Assembly: GCA_025363815.1 (NCBI GenBank)
Contig: JANYLB010000061.1
Location: forward strand, 1-64,000
Source: Actinomycetes bacterium
GTDB lineage: Bacteria; Actinomycetota; Acidimicrobiia; IMCC26256; JANYLB01
Direction: 5' to 3'
DNA: 64,000 bases
Shown here: piece after piece, positions 24,858 through 33,014 of the stretch
How positions within the stretch are numbered: the stretch's first letter is position 1
How the letters are laid out: the number at the start of each line of letters is the position of its first letter
Program-made: the position numbers and the translations under genes
The notes under the pieces: model-generated
What the model saw: only the letters and a program-made list of their open reading frames with translations
Databases searched by the model: none
Told to the model about the DNA's origin: nothing

Positions 24858-25757
24858 TCAGGCGTCGAGCGGCCTGCCGTCGTGCGGTGCAACTTCGAGC
24901 CCGGCATCCTCGGCCGCTCCGGCCGAGCGGGCGAGTTGGATGACGCCGATTGCCATCGCGCCGACGGCGAGCACCACGACTGCCCATTCGAAGACCGTGT
25001 TGGTCGAGAGGTGCTCCTGGAAGACCACGACGCCGAGAGCGATGCCGATCACCTGCGCGGTGCAGGTCTGGGCGGGCAGAGCCGCGGTGAGCGAACCTGC
25101 TTGGAACGCGCTCTGGCTCGCCAGCATCCCGACGCCGGCGAAGGCCACGAGCGCGTACGGCTCCCACGACGTGACCGCGGCGCCGACCCCGCCGCCGCCG
25201 ATGAGGCTCATGGTGCTCTTCGTCAGTGCCGCGGTGAGCCCGTAGGACGCGCCGGTCGCCATCCCGAACAGGACCGCGCGGCGGGTGCCGGAGGTCCGGA
25301 AGCCAGCGGCGATGCCGACCACGACGATCAACACCGCAGGTGAACCCCACCTGAGCCAGGTTGAGAGGGACCCGTGGTCGACACCGCCCTTGGGTGCGCC
25401 GACGGCGATGAAGGCCACGAGCCCGAAGGTGAGGGCCCCGGCTGCGATCCAGTCGTTGCGGCTCATGGGTCGTTGGAACCAGCGGGCGTCGATCAGGAGG
25501 GCGAACAGCAGGCCGGAGGCAAGGAGCGGCTGCACCACTATGAGGGAGCCGAGGCCTAGGGCGAGGGCCTCACAGCCGAACGCGACCCAGTCGGCCGCGT
25601 AGCCGAGAAGCCAACGAGGTTGGCGCAGCAGGTGGAAGATGAGCGACGGCCGCATCACCGTGTGCTGGGGGGCCTCCGCGGCGGCCTTCTGCTGCAGCAC
25701 CGCGGCGATCGCGTAGAGCAGCGCCGCGGCGAGGGCGAGGGGGATCGCGGCTGCCAT
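24858..25757 (-). CDS. DMT-superfamily (EamA-like) transporter
   Basis: A 299-residue membrane protein with nine or ten helices arranged as two EamA-like halves. It starts AAAIPLALAAALLYAIAAVLQQKAA and has an internal second half (RRAVLFGMATGASYGLTAALTKS). The pattern ALAAALLYAI..VLQQ..A and SQSAFQAGSLTAALPA is close to the actinobacterial DMT group and to the NIPA-like magnesium transporters, so drug/metabolite or cation transport cannot be separated. The acidic C-terminal tail is cytoplasmic. It diverges from the glycosyltransferase gene (126 bp) and is convergent with the acyl-CoA ligase, almost touching it. Confidence 0.82.
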   Translation of the reverse strand: MAAAIPLALAAALLYAIAAVLQQKAAAEAPQHTVMRPSLIFHLLRQPRWLLGYAADWVAFGCEALALGLGSLIVVQPLLASGLLFALLIDARWFQRPMSRNDWIAAGALTFGLVAFIAVGAPKGGVDHGSLSTWLRWGSPAVLIVVVGIAAGFRTSGTRRAVLFGMATGASYGLTAALTKSTMSLIGGGGVGAAVTSWEPYALVAFAGVGMLASQSAFQAGSLTAALPAQTCTAQVIGIALGVVVFQEHLSTNTVFEWAVVVLAVGAMAIGVIQLARSAGAAEDAGLEVAPHDGRPLDA

Positions 25758-25883
25758 CCCGGGTCACGGTACTGCCACGGACCGCCCAATGGGGTTCTGG
25801 CCCGGAAGGGTTCTGATCTCCGGGGTCTTGACCGCCGGCGGTGATGGGCGCGATCGGAGCCTTGTGCCAGTAGAGTCGGGCTT

Positions 25884-27710
25884 GTGCATACGGCCCAGCG
25901 GGAGCCGACCGCGGGGGAGGCAGAGGCCGCGCCCCCAAGTCGACGGAACGTTCTCATCGTGTCGGCCTCGATGGGTGCAGGACACGACGGTGCCGCGCGC
26001 GAGCTGAAGGGTCGCCTCGAGGCCCTAGGCGATGACGTACGCATCATCGATTTCCTGGAGCTGCCGTACCTCCGTTTCGGCGCGTTCATGCGGTGGAGCT
26101 ACGAAGCGCAGCTTCGGTTGCTCCCGTGGAGCTATGAGCTCATGTACCGGATGTGGTACCTCGCTCCGTTCATGTGGTACCCGCTGGTGTGGTTCGACAC
26201 GTTCATCTCGCGGAGGCGGCTCCGCAAGGCGATCCAGGCCATGGATCCCGACGTCGTGGTATCGACCTACCCACTCGCCTCCCTGGTGCTCGGGAACCTG
26301 CGCAAGAAGAACTGGTTGCGGGTCCCTGCGATCACCTATGTCACCGACTTCGGGGTCCACCCGCTCTGGACGCACCCCGGGATAGACCTCACGCTCACCG
26401 TCAGCCCGCCTTCCGCGGTCGTCGCGCGGGCGCGTACGGGGCGCCCGGCCGAGGCACCCGGACCGCTCGTATCGGCGCGCTTTTGCGCCGACCTGCCCGA
26501 CCGCGCGGTGGCGCGGGCCAAGCTCGGGTTGCGTGACGACGAGCGTGCAGTGCTCGTGGTCGCGGGATCGTGGGGCGTCGGCGATGTGATCAAGACGGTC
26601 GAGGTGCTCGCGGCCGCGGGCCGTTTCCACGTAGTCACCGTGTGCGGGCGCGATGAGAAGCTGCGGGCGCGACTCGAGGCCGGAGATCTGGGGACCGTCA
26701 TAGGCTGGACCGACGAGATGCCGGCGCTGATGGCCGCATGTGACGCTCTCGTCGAAAACGCGGGAGGTCTGAGCTGCATGGAGGCCTACGCGGCCCGGCT
26801 CCCAGTCGTGTCGTTCCTGCCGATCGCCGGTCACGGCCGGGAGAACGCGCAATGGATGAACGACTACGGCTCGAACCGCTACGCGCAAACCGATCAAGAG
26901 CTGTACGCGGCGCTCGAGGAGCTCACCGTCTCCGGTGGGGCACGAGACCGCCAGGTGGCTCGGGCTCGAGCGTTGTTCGCGGGTGACGCTGCTCGCACCA
27001 TCGACGTCGCGGCTCGCTGTAGCGCCGAGGTACCCGTGGTGGTGCCGTTCAAGGTCCCGTACGCACGGCGGCGGGTCGCGGGCGCCGCCGCGGCGGCGAT
27101 CATGGCTTACGGCGGCCTGACGCTGGGCGCGCAGGCGGTGTCGGGGTTCGGAGTCGGTGTAGCCCGGGCTCCGAAGGGTGCGCCCGACCAGGTCTACGTC
27201 GGCGTGCGGCTCGCGTCCGCCGATCTCTCCGATCCCGCGGTGATCGATCAGATCCGGGCGATGGACGTGACCGCGATCGTCGACGCGCACACCGCGCGCT
27301 CCGCAACTGGTGGTCTGCGTGAGCTGGCCAACGCGGGTGTCGACATCGGCAACGGTGGGTGGGGCCGTGGCCACGGATCCACGCTGAGGTGGAGGAGGGC
27401 CCAGGCCGACGTTGCCCAGTCGGCAGAGGTCTTGCATCGGGAGATCGGTGTGCAAACTCGCGAGTTCGTCCCCGGCCGACGCTTCGACGCGTTCGACCAG
27501 ATCTGGTCCCACCGTCGCCACCAGCGCCTGATCGCGGCCAACACCGTGTTCGCTCCCGACGCGCTACCGGTCGAGCTCAAAGGTCGCCGGGTATACGTCC
27601 TCGAAGGACGCGGCCACAACCCAGCCGCGCTCGTCGCCGCGCTCGACCAGCTCGATCAGCGCCTGAAAGCGGCCGGTCTCCGTCCAGCTCCACTCGCCGA
27701 ACTGACGTGA
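25884..27710 (+). CDS. MGDG-synthase-like glycosyltransferase fused to a degenerate NodB domain
   Basis: A 608-residue bifunctional-looking protein. Residues about 20-380 are a GT-B glycosyltransferase of the monogalactosyldiacylglycerol synthase / processive diacylglycerol glucosyltransferase family. SASMGAGHDGAAREL is the acceptor-lipid loop, YVTDFGVHPLWTHPG follows, and ENAGGLSCMEAYAARLPV is the nucleotide-sugar loop. One membrane segment lies at about 397-425 (AAAAAIMAYGGLTLGAQAV). Residues about 435-605 follow the NodB deacetylase outline (VYVGVRLASADLSDPAVIDQI, GVDIGNGGWGRGH, ending LDQLDQRLKAAGLRP), but the catalytic Asp pair and the metal His pair are missing. GTG 25884 is the start. 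A true NodB deacetylase follows 43 bp downstream. The pathway, probably glycolipid synthesis or modification, is inferred. Confidence 0.82.
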   Translation: MHTAQREPTAGEAEAAPPSRRNVLIVSASMGAGHDGAARELKGRLEALGDDVRIIDFLELPYLRFGAFMRWSYEAQLRLLPWSYELMYRMWYLAPFMWYPLVWFDTFISRRRLRKAIQAMDPDVVVSTYPLASLVLGNLRKKNWLRVPAITYVTDFGVHPLWTHPGIDLTLTVSPPSAVVARARTGRPAEAPGPLVSARFCADLPDRAVARAKLGLRDDERAVLVVAGSWGVGDVIKTVEVLAAAGRFHVVTVCGRDEKLRARLEAGDLGTVIGWTDEMPALMAACDALVENAGGLSCMEAYAARLPVVSFLPIAGHGRENAQWMNDYGSNRYAQTDQELYAALEELTVSGGARDRQVARARALFAGDAARTIDVAARCSAEVPVVVPFKVPYARRRVAGAAAAAIMAYGGLTLGAQAVSGFGVGVARAPKGAPDQVYVGVRLASADLSDPAVIDQIRAMDVTAIVDAHTARSATGGLRELANAGVDIGNGGWGRGHGSTLRWRRAQADVAQSAEVLHREIGVQTREFVPGRRFDAFDQIWSHRRHQRLIAANTVFAPDALPVELKGRRVYVLEGRGHNPAALVAALDQLDQRLKAAGLRPAPLAELT

Positions 27711-27753
27711 GTCCCGGCTCCGACCCCACTCCGGTTCGTTGCGTTCCTCTCAT

Positions 27754-28518
27754 ATGAGATTCGCACCGAAACGAGCTGATTCAAGTCTCGCCCTGTTGGC
27801 CGCGGCCGGCGGAGGTGCCGTGGTGGGCGCGGCTGCGATGCACGCGGCGCCCGCGCTCACGGCGATTGCCCCCCTCCGGCGTCACCTGTTCCCGCGGCTT
27901 GCGGGGATCGGCGCGTCCGGCCACGTCGCGCTCACCTTCGACGACGGGCCGGATCCGAAATCGACGCCTGCGTTCCTCGACGTGCTCGACGGGCTCGGAT
28001 GGCACGCGACGTTCTTCATGCTCGGCGACATGGTGCGCAAGGCACCCGGGCTCGCGGCGGAGGTCGCGGCAGCAGGCCATGAAGTCGCGGTGCACGGCGA
28101 GACCCATCGCAGCATGTTGTGGCGCACACCCTGGTCGGTCGCCGATGACGTCGCGCGCGGTCGTGACATCGTGGCTGGCGCCACGGGCGTCGATTCGGAG
28201 TTCTTCCGACCGCCTTACGGGATGCTTTCCGGTGGAGCACTGCGCGCCGCGCGTTGCTGCGATCTCGACGTGGTGCTCTGGACCGCGTGGGGACGCGACT
28301 GGCGGCCCGAGGCGACGCCCGAGTCGGTCACCGAAGATGTCTTGCGGGGTCATCTCGACGGTGGGACCGTGCTCCTGCACGATTCCGACTGCACATCATC
28401 GCCGGGGTCGTGGATGTCGGCTGTCGGTGCGCTCCCACGCCTGGCCGAGTCGCTGGCGCTGCGCGATCTGCGTGTCGGCACCCTCCACGAGCACTTCACG
28501 CTCGAACCGATCGGTTAG
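27754..28518 (+). CDS. Polysaccharide deacetylase (NodB), membrane-anchored
   Basis: A 254-residue NodB-homology enzyme that removes an acetyl group from an amino sugar. All catalytic motifs are present: TFDDGPDPKST (general base and metal Asp), HGETHRSML (HxxxH metal pair), RPPYG, and LHDS with the C-terminal His. An N-terminal hydrophobic stretch (SLALLAAAGGGAVVGAAAMHAAPAL) is a signal anchor that places the enzyme outside. ATG 27754 is preferred over an upstream TTG. It follows the fused glycosyltransferase by 43 bp on the same strand, and the pair probably works on the same surface glycan or glycolipid. Its last 4 bp overlap the convergent LLM gene. Confidence 0.9.
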   Translation: MRFAPKRADSSLALLAAAGGGAVVGAAAMHAAPALTAIAPLRRHLFPRLAGIGASGHVALTFDDGPDPKSTPAFLDVLDGLGWHATFFMLGDMVRKAPGLAAEVAAAGHEVAVHGETHRSMLWRTPWSVADDVARGRDIVAGATGVDSEFFRPPYGMLSGGALRAARCCDLDVVLWTAWGRDWRPEATPESVTEDVLRGHLDGGTVLLHDSDCTSSPGSWMSAVGALPRLAESLALRDLRVGTLHEHFTLEPIG

Positions 28519-29411
28519 CTCTGGAGAGGAAGAACTGCGGCGGCGGTGTCGGCGAGCTCAGCCGACCAGTCGTCGGGCGCGCCGAAGGGCACGAGCACGA
28601 ATTTCGAGAAGCCGACCGCGAGGTACTCCTCGATGCGGCTTGCCAGCTTCGAGATCCCCTCTACGACAAGCTCGGTGGGATCGACATCGGGGTTGCGACG
28701 GGCCAGAAGTTCGAGCACCGCCTTGGGGGCCGCGTCGCGCGCGTAGAAGATCATCGTGCCGAAGTGCTCGGCATCGATGGACCGACCGGCCTCCTCGGCT
28801 GCCGCGTCGATCGCCCGACGACTGGTTTCGCAGTTGGTCGGTGTGGCGAAGCTCGCGAGCCATCCATCACCGAGCCGTCCGACGCGCCTGAGCTCACTTG
28901 GTGCCTTGCCGCCTAGCCAGACGGCGAGTGGCTGCTGGGTCGGCTTCGGTAGCACCCGTAGTGCTTCGTAGTGGAAGCGCGCTCCGTCGTGGTCAACCGC
29001 GTCTTCGCTCCAGATGCGGCGAATCAGCTGCAGTGCTTCGTCGAACCAAGGGGCACGGTCGCCGCGCTCCACGCCGAACGCCTGCTGTTCGGGACCGCTG
29101 GCCACGCCAAGTCCGAACGCGGGAAGCAGCCGGCCACCCGAGAGCACATCGAGACTGGCGAGCTCCTTGGCCAGCAACACGGGGTTGCGACCTGGGAGCA
29201 CCTGGACGCTGGTGCCGAGCTTGAGCTTGGCGGTGCGCCCCGCCGCAACTGCCAAACCGATGATGGGGTCGGGTGCGGGGCCGCTCACCCGCTCCGACAA
29301 CCAGAGCGAGTCGAACCCGTTTTCTTCGAGCCCGTCGACCAGCGCAGCGAAGCTCGCCGCGTTACCGACGCCCTGCGTCGCCCCCAGCCCATAGCCGATC
29401 CGCACTTTCAT
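28515..29411 (-). CDS. LLM-class flavin oxidoreductase (likely F420-dependent)
   Basis: A 298-residue luciferase-like monooxygenase fold. The N-terminal barrel strand (RIGYGLGATQG), ENGFDSLWLSER, the cofactor region LGTSVQVLPGRNPVLLAKELASLDVLSGGRL, and PLAVWLGGKAPSELRRVGRLGDGW are typical of actinobacterial F420-dependent members such as methylene-H4MPT-reductase-like proteins. Cofactor (F420 versus FMN) and substrate are inferred from family only. It overlaps the convergent deacetylase gene by 4 bp and follows the acyl-CoA dehydrogenase gene by 37 bp on the same strand, so the two may be in one transcript. ATG 29411. Confidence 0.87.
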   Translation of the reverse strand: MKVRIGYGLGATQGVGNAASFAALVDGLEENGFDSLWLSERVSGPAPDPIIGLAVAAGRTAKLKLGTSVQVLPGRNPVLLAKELASLDVLSGGRLLPAFGLGVASGPEQQAFGVERGDRAPWFDEALQLIRRIWSEDAVDHDGARFHYEALRVLPKPTQQPLAVWLGGKAPSELRRVGRLGDGWLASFATPTNCETSRRAIDAAAEEAGRSIDAEHFGTMIFYARDAAPKAVLELLARRNPDVDPTELVVEGISKLASRIEEYLAVGFSKFVLVPFGAPDDWSAELADTAAAVLPLQS

Positions 29412-29448
29412 GCGGGCCGACCAACGCGGATCCGATGGGGATCGAGGG

Positions 29449-30666
29449 TCACTGGAGGCGGAAACCTTCGTACTTGCGGAGCTCGCGGCGGGCGATCTGC
29501 TGCTTGTGCACTTCGTCGGGGCCGTCGACGAGGCGGAGTGTGCGGGCGTGGGTGTACATGTCGGCGAGCGGCCAGTCCTGCGAGACCCCGGCGCCTCCGA
29601 ACAGCTGGATCGCCCGGTCGATCACCTCGGTCGCGGTCCGCGCCGCGAGCACTTTGATCGCGGCGATCTCGAAGCGTGCGCCTTTGTTGCCGACCGTGTC
29701 CATCAGCCACGCGGCCTTCATCGTCAGCAACCGGGTCGTTTCGATCGCGATGCGACTCTCCGCGATCTGGTCCTGCACCACGCCCTGCTCGGCCAGCGGC
29801 TTGCCGAACGGTGTGCGGGTCCACGCGCGCATTCCCATCAGCTCCAGCGCCTTCTCGGCCAGACCGATCGCGCGCATGCAATGGTGAATCCGACCGGGGC
29901 CGAGTCGGGCCTGGGCCATCGCGAACCCGTTGCCTTCCCCGCCGACCACGTTCGTGACCGGAACGCGCACGTCCTCGAACAGCGTCTCGCAGTGACCTCC
30001 GCCCGCGTCATGACCGAAGACCGATAGCGTCCGCACCACCTGGGCGCCCGGAGCGTCGAACGGCACGATGATCATCGAATGCCGGTGGTACGGATCGGCG
30101 TCGGGATCCGACACCCCCATGAGGATCGCGAACTTGCAGCGACTCGAGGCCGCGCCACTCGTCCACCACTTGTGCGCGTTCACGATGTAGTGATCGCCGT
30201 CGCGCTCGATGCGCGACTGGATGTTGGTGGCATCGGAGCTGGCCACCCACGGTTCGGTCATCGCGAAACACGACCGGATCTCACCCTCGAGCAGCGGCAC
30301 GAGCCATTCGTCGTGCTGAGCGGCGGTGCCGAACTCCGCGAGGAGCTCCATGTTACCGGTGTCGGGCGCCGCGCAGTTCGTCGCCTCGGCGGTGAGGAGG
30401 TTTCGCCCCATCAACTCGCACAGAGGGGCATAGTCAACGTTGGACAGCCCGGCGCCGAAGGTGTCGTTGGGCATGAAGAGGTTCCACAGACCTCGCGTGC
30501 GGGCCTGCGCCTTCAGCTCCTCCATGACCGGAGGGTGGAAGTGTGGATCTCCTGATTCGCGAACTTGTTCGATGTAGACGGGCGTCGCCGGCGCGACAGA
30601 TGTGTCGATGAAGTCTTGCAGCTGGCTCCGCAGCTCCTCGGCTCGCGGGCTGATCGCGAAGTCCAT
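29449..30666 (-). CDS. Acyl-CoA dehydrogenase, ACAD10/11-like
   Basis: A 405-residue FAD enzyme that forms a 2,3-double bond in an acyl-CoA and passes electrons to ETF. Domains are an N-terminal helical part, a middle beta domain (CFAMTEPWVASSDATNIQSRI and HKWWTSGA, the flavin-binding region), and the C-terminal four-helix part with GPGRIHHCMRAIGLAEKALELM and RLVDGPDEVHKQQIA. In classic enzymes the base is Glu in the YEGT segment; the aligned residue here is Asp in VDGPDE, as in the ACAD10/11 group. GGGGGA precedes ATG 30666. The LLM gene follows 37 bp downstream. Chain length is unknown. Confidence 0.9.
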   Translation of the reverse strand: MDFAISPRAEELRSQLQDFIDTSVAPATPVYIEQVRESGDPHFHPPVMEELKAQARTRGLWNLFMPNDTFGAGLSNVDYAPLCELMGRNLLTAEATNCAAPDTGNMELLAEFGTAAQHDEWLVPLLEGEIRSCFAMTEPWVASSDATNIQSRIERDGDHYIVNAHKWWTSGAASSRCKFAILMGVSDPDADPYHRHSMIIVPFDAPGAQVVRTLSVFGHDAGGGHCETLFEDVRVPVTNVVGGEGNGFAMAQARLGPGRIHHCMRAIGLAEKALELMGMRAWTRTPFGKPLAEQGVVQDQIAESRIAIETTRLLTMKAAWLMDTVGNKGARFEIAAIKVLAARTATEVIDRAIQLFGGAGVSQDWPLADMYTHARTLRLVDGPDEVHKQQIARRELRKYEGFRLQ

Positions 30667-30756
30667 GGTTCCCCCTAATCGTCGACGCCGGGCCTCGGCA
30701 TTCGCACCCTACTTCGGGGTCAGAACTGGTCGACCCGCTCCAGGTGACGTGGCCGG

Positions 30757-31290
30757 TCAGGCGGAGGTCGACGCCGTGGCTTGGTGGAACGTCACGTCGG
30801 GCGCGCTCGTGTCGAGCTCGGGGTGGTCGGCGCGGATGAGGCGGAGCGCGTCGTCACGATCGGCTGCGGTGAACGCGCGCGTCGTCATACACCATTCGAC
30901 GAGCACGCGGTTCGGGTCGAGGGTGTACAGCGACGTGCACCAACCGTGGTCGATCTCGACCACGTCGTGACCGGCATCGAGCCAGCGCCGGCGCCGTTCG
31001 TCGAGCTGGTCGATGTCGGGGGCATCGAAGGCGACATGGTTCACCCACGCCGGAAGCCCGAGTCCGGTGCTGATCGCGGTGTCGAACTCGGCCGGGATCT
31101 CCGCGTCGTCGTGCAGGTCCCAAAACGCGATCATGCCGTCGCCGGTGTCGTAGAAGGCATGACGGGCCCACCCGCCTCCGGGTGTCGGTGCTGCTTCGAC
31201 CTTGACCAGCTCGAAACCCATGACGTCGGTGTAGAACGCGTGGGTCGCAGGGAGGTCACGGGTGGCGAGGGCGAGATGGTGGAAGGCCAT
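30757..31290 (-). CDS. VOC-family (glyoxalase-like) protein
   Basis: A 177-residue vicinal-oxygen-chelate protein with two beta-alpha-beta-beta-beta units. The first is FHHLALATRDLPATHAFYTDVMGFELVKV, and the second starts VNHVAFDAPDIDQLDERRRRW. Likely metal ligands are His in FHHLAL, His in VNHVAF and Glu in RVLVEWC, so a metal-dependent lyase, dioxygenase or binding role is possible. Substrate is unknown. ATG 31290 opens the first strand properly; the frame further upstream belongs to the divergent pdxH region. It is divergent from pdxH with only 23 bp between start codons, and 90 bp separate it from the dehydrogenase gene on the same strand. Confidence 0.85.
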   Translation of the reverse strand: MAFHHLALATRDLPATHAFYTDVMGFELVKVEAAPTPGGGWARHAFYDTGDGMIAFWDLHDDAEIPAEFDTAISTGLGLPAWVNHVAFDAPDIDQLDERRRRWLDAGHDVVEIDHGWCTSLYTLDPNRVLVEWCMTTRAFTAADRDDALRLIRADHPELDTSAPDVTFHQATASTSA

Positions 31291-31313
31291 GGTGTCCAGC
31301 GTACGCTCACTCC

Positions 31314-31943
31314 GTGGCCGTAGCACCTGAGGGACCGGCGATCGACGAGCGCACCGTCGCGCCTGACCCGTACACGCAGTTCACGAGTTGGTATGCCGAC
31401 GCGATCGAGGCGACCGCCGACCGGGCCGCGGCGATGACGGTTGCGACGGCGACACCCGACGGTCGCCCCTCGGCCCGGGTCGTGCTGCTGCGGGGCTTCG
31501 ACGAGCGAGGCTTCGTCTTCTACACGAACTACGAATCCCGAAAGGCCGCTGACCTGGAGCAGAATGCCAGGGCCGCTTTGCTGTTCTATTGGCCTGCGCT
31601 CGATCGGCAGGTCCGGGTCGAGGGATCGGTCGAACGCGTCGCCGGAGCGGAGTCCGACGAGTACTTCGAGAGCCGGCCCCGCAGCCATCGGATCGGCGCT
31701 TGGGCATCACCGCAGAGTCGGCCGATCCAGAACCGAGCCGATCTCGAGTCCCGTCTCGCCGCGGCGGAGGAGTCGTTCGCGGATGCGGGCGACGTGGTTC
31801 CTCGCCCGCCTTTCTGGGGCGGCTACCGAGTTGTGCCGGGGCTGTTCGAGTTTTGGGTGAATCGGGCCGATCGGCTTCACGATCGGTTGCGCTACACCCG
31901 CGCCGCCGACGGCTCTTGGTCGCTCGACCGACTCGCACCCTGA
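31314..31943 (+). CDS. pdxH: Pyridoxamine 5'-phosphate oxidase
   Basis: A 209-residue FMN oxidase that oxidises pyridoxine or pyridoxamine 5'-phosphate to PLP, the last step of vitamin B6 synthesis and salvage. Motifs are MTVATATPDGRPSARVVLLRGFDERGFVFYTNY (FMN phosphate and PLP contacts), SRKAADLEQNARAALLFYW, RQVRVEG, YFESRPRSHRIGAWAS and the C-terminal PPFWGGYRVVP...FEFWVNRADRLHDRLRY with the final RL..R. Length and order match E. coli PdxH. GTG 31314 starts 23 bp from the divergent VOC gene. PLP-dependent enzymes in the window include the glutamate decarboxylase and the D-threonine aldolase-like protein. Confidence 0.96.
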   Translation: MAVAPEGPAIDERTVAPDPYTQFTSWYADAIEATADRAAAMTVATATPDGRPSARVVLLRGFDERGFVFYTNYESRKAADLEQNARAALLFYWPALDRQVRVEGSVERVAGAESDEYFESRPRSHRIGAWASPQSRPIQNRADLESRLAAAEESFADAGDVVPRPPFWGGYRVVPGLFEFWVNRADRLHDRLRYTRAADGSWSLDRLAP

Positions 31944-31998
31944 TCGAGGCGAGGCCGGGAACCCGCATCGGGTGGTGGCCCAGGCTAGAACTGGGCCG

Positions 31999-32643
31999 GT
32001 GACTACCGGTGCCTGGGTGCTTCTCGTGGTTGCGGCCGGGTTCGCCATTGGTGACTGGATCTCGCGGGTGCATCCGCTGCCTGGTTCCGGGTCGCGACTT
32101 GAATACGTGTGCAAGCCGGGCACGCTTGTCGCTCTCATCGGCGTGGCGCTGCTGGTCGACCCCACGCATGCCGACGAGCGGATGTGGTTCACGATCGCGC
32201 TCGTGCTTTCGCTCGCGGGCGACGTGCTTCTGATGCATCCGGCCGACTTGTTCGTTCCCGGCCTGGCCTCGTTCCTGCTTGCGCACATTGCGTACGTCGT
32301 GGGTCTGAATCTTCATTCCGAGCACAACTGGTGGTGGGCGGTTCCCGTTGTGGTCGTGGTCGGATTGTCGGCGGCCCGCCTTATGCGTGGGATTCGCGCA
32401 AGTGGGCACCGCGAGTTGATCGCTCCCGTCGGGCTCTATGTGGTCGTGATCGCGATGATGGGCACGAGTGCGCTCGCAGGCGGGAACCGATGGGCCGCGG
32501 TCGGCGCTGTCTTGTTCATGGTTTCTGACACCTTGATCGGTGAGACGAGATTTGTGCAGCCTGCCCGCTGGGCGCCCGTCACGATCATGGTCACCTACCA
32601 CCTCGCCCAGGCCGGCCTGGTTCTTTCCCTGGTCTGGTCGTGA
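31999..32643 (+). CDS. YhhN-family membrane protein (lysoplasmalogenase-like)
   Basis: A 214-residue protein with about eight membrane helices. YhhN features are EYVCKPGTLVALI, ALVLSLAGDVLLM (conserved Asp), FVPGLASFLLAHIAYVVGL and ending YHLAQAGLVLSL. TMEM86B, the mammalian relative, cleaves the vinyl-ether bond of lysoplasmalogen and other members act on lysophospholipids; the bacterial role is not established. GTG 31999 (VTTGAWV) gives a start just before the first helix. The gene lies 55 bp after pdxH on the same strand and 40 bp before the next small gene. Confidence 0.85.
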   Translation: MTTGAWVLLVVAAGFAIGDWISRVHPLPGSGSRLEYVCKPGTLVALIGVALLVDPTHADERMWFTIALVLSLAGDVLLMHPADLFVPGLASFLLAHIAYVVGLNLHSEHNWWWAVPVVVVVGLSAARLMRGIRASGHRELIAPVGLYVVVIAMMGTSALAGGNRWAAVGAVLFMVSDTLIGETRFVQPARWAPVTIMVTYHLAQAGLVLSLVWS

Positions 32644-32683
32644 CATCGTGGCGTAGCCGAATTCCCAGGCGAGGAGCGCGTTG

Positions 32684-32941
32684 ATGCGTCGTTCGATCGA
32701 TGATGCCCGTGACGATCACCCGGCTGACGACGAGGAACGACCCGGTGCGTCGTGGGCTGTCGCGCTCGAGGACGCGTGCGACGAGTGCGGTGAGGGAGAG
32801 CTGCGGGTCGTACTGACGCTCGAGGAGGTCGGTCGACCGGGTCTCGGCGTGATCGCGCACCTCGCGCCCGATACGGCCAGGCGGCTCCGCGCCGCGGTTG
32901 CGGCGGCCTTGAAGGAGATCGGGGAGCCCCCCGGCGCCTGA
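32684..32941 (+). CDS. Small hypothetical protein, 85 aa
   Basis: An acidic soluble protein without recognised domain. A CDEC pair sits at about residues 32-35 (EDACDECGEG), followed by two strands (ELRVVLTLEEVGRPGLGVIAHL) and a C-terminal helix (PDTARRLRAAVAAALKEIG). The strand-helix shape suggests a small alpha/beta domain. ATG 32684 follows GGAG at a proper distance. It is on the same strand 40 bp after the YhhN gene and convergent with ribB. A GC hairpin lies directly behind the stop. Function unknown. Confidence 0.6.
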   Translation: MRRSIDDARDDHPADDEERPGASWAVALEDACDECGEGELRVVLTLEEVGRPGLGVIAHLAPDTARRLRAAVAAALKEIGEPPGA

Positions 32942-32947
32942 CTCTCC

Positions 32948-32966
32948 CGGCCGGTATTCCCGGCCG
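32948..32966. terminator. GC hairpin between convergent genes
   Basis: A 7-bp perfect stem (CGGCCGG / CCGGCCG) with loop TATTC, 7 bp after the stop of the small gene and 48 bp before the end of ribB. It could serve both transcripts. It lacks a T-run and shares the CCGGCCGG core with the hairpin at 15845. Confidence 0.45.
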
Positions 32967-33014
32967 ATCCTGGGGTGTGTAGCTCCGGTCGGGCCGGCGC
33001 TACGCGGGAGCGGG

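Noticed and set aside
32942-33014. FMN riboswitch near ribB
   Set aside because: This side is downstream of ribB, and the real upstream side (33657-33690) is only 34 bp, too short for the element; no conserved boxes seen.
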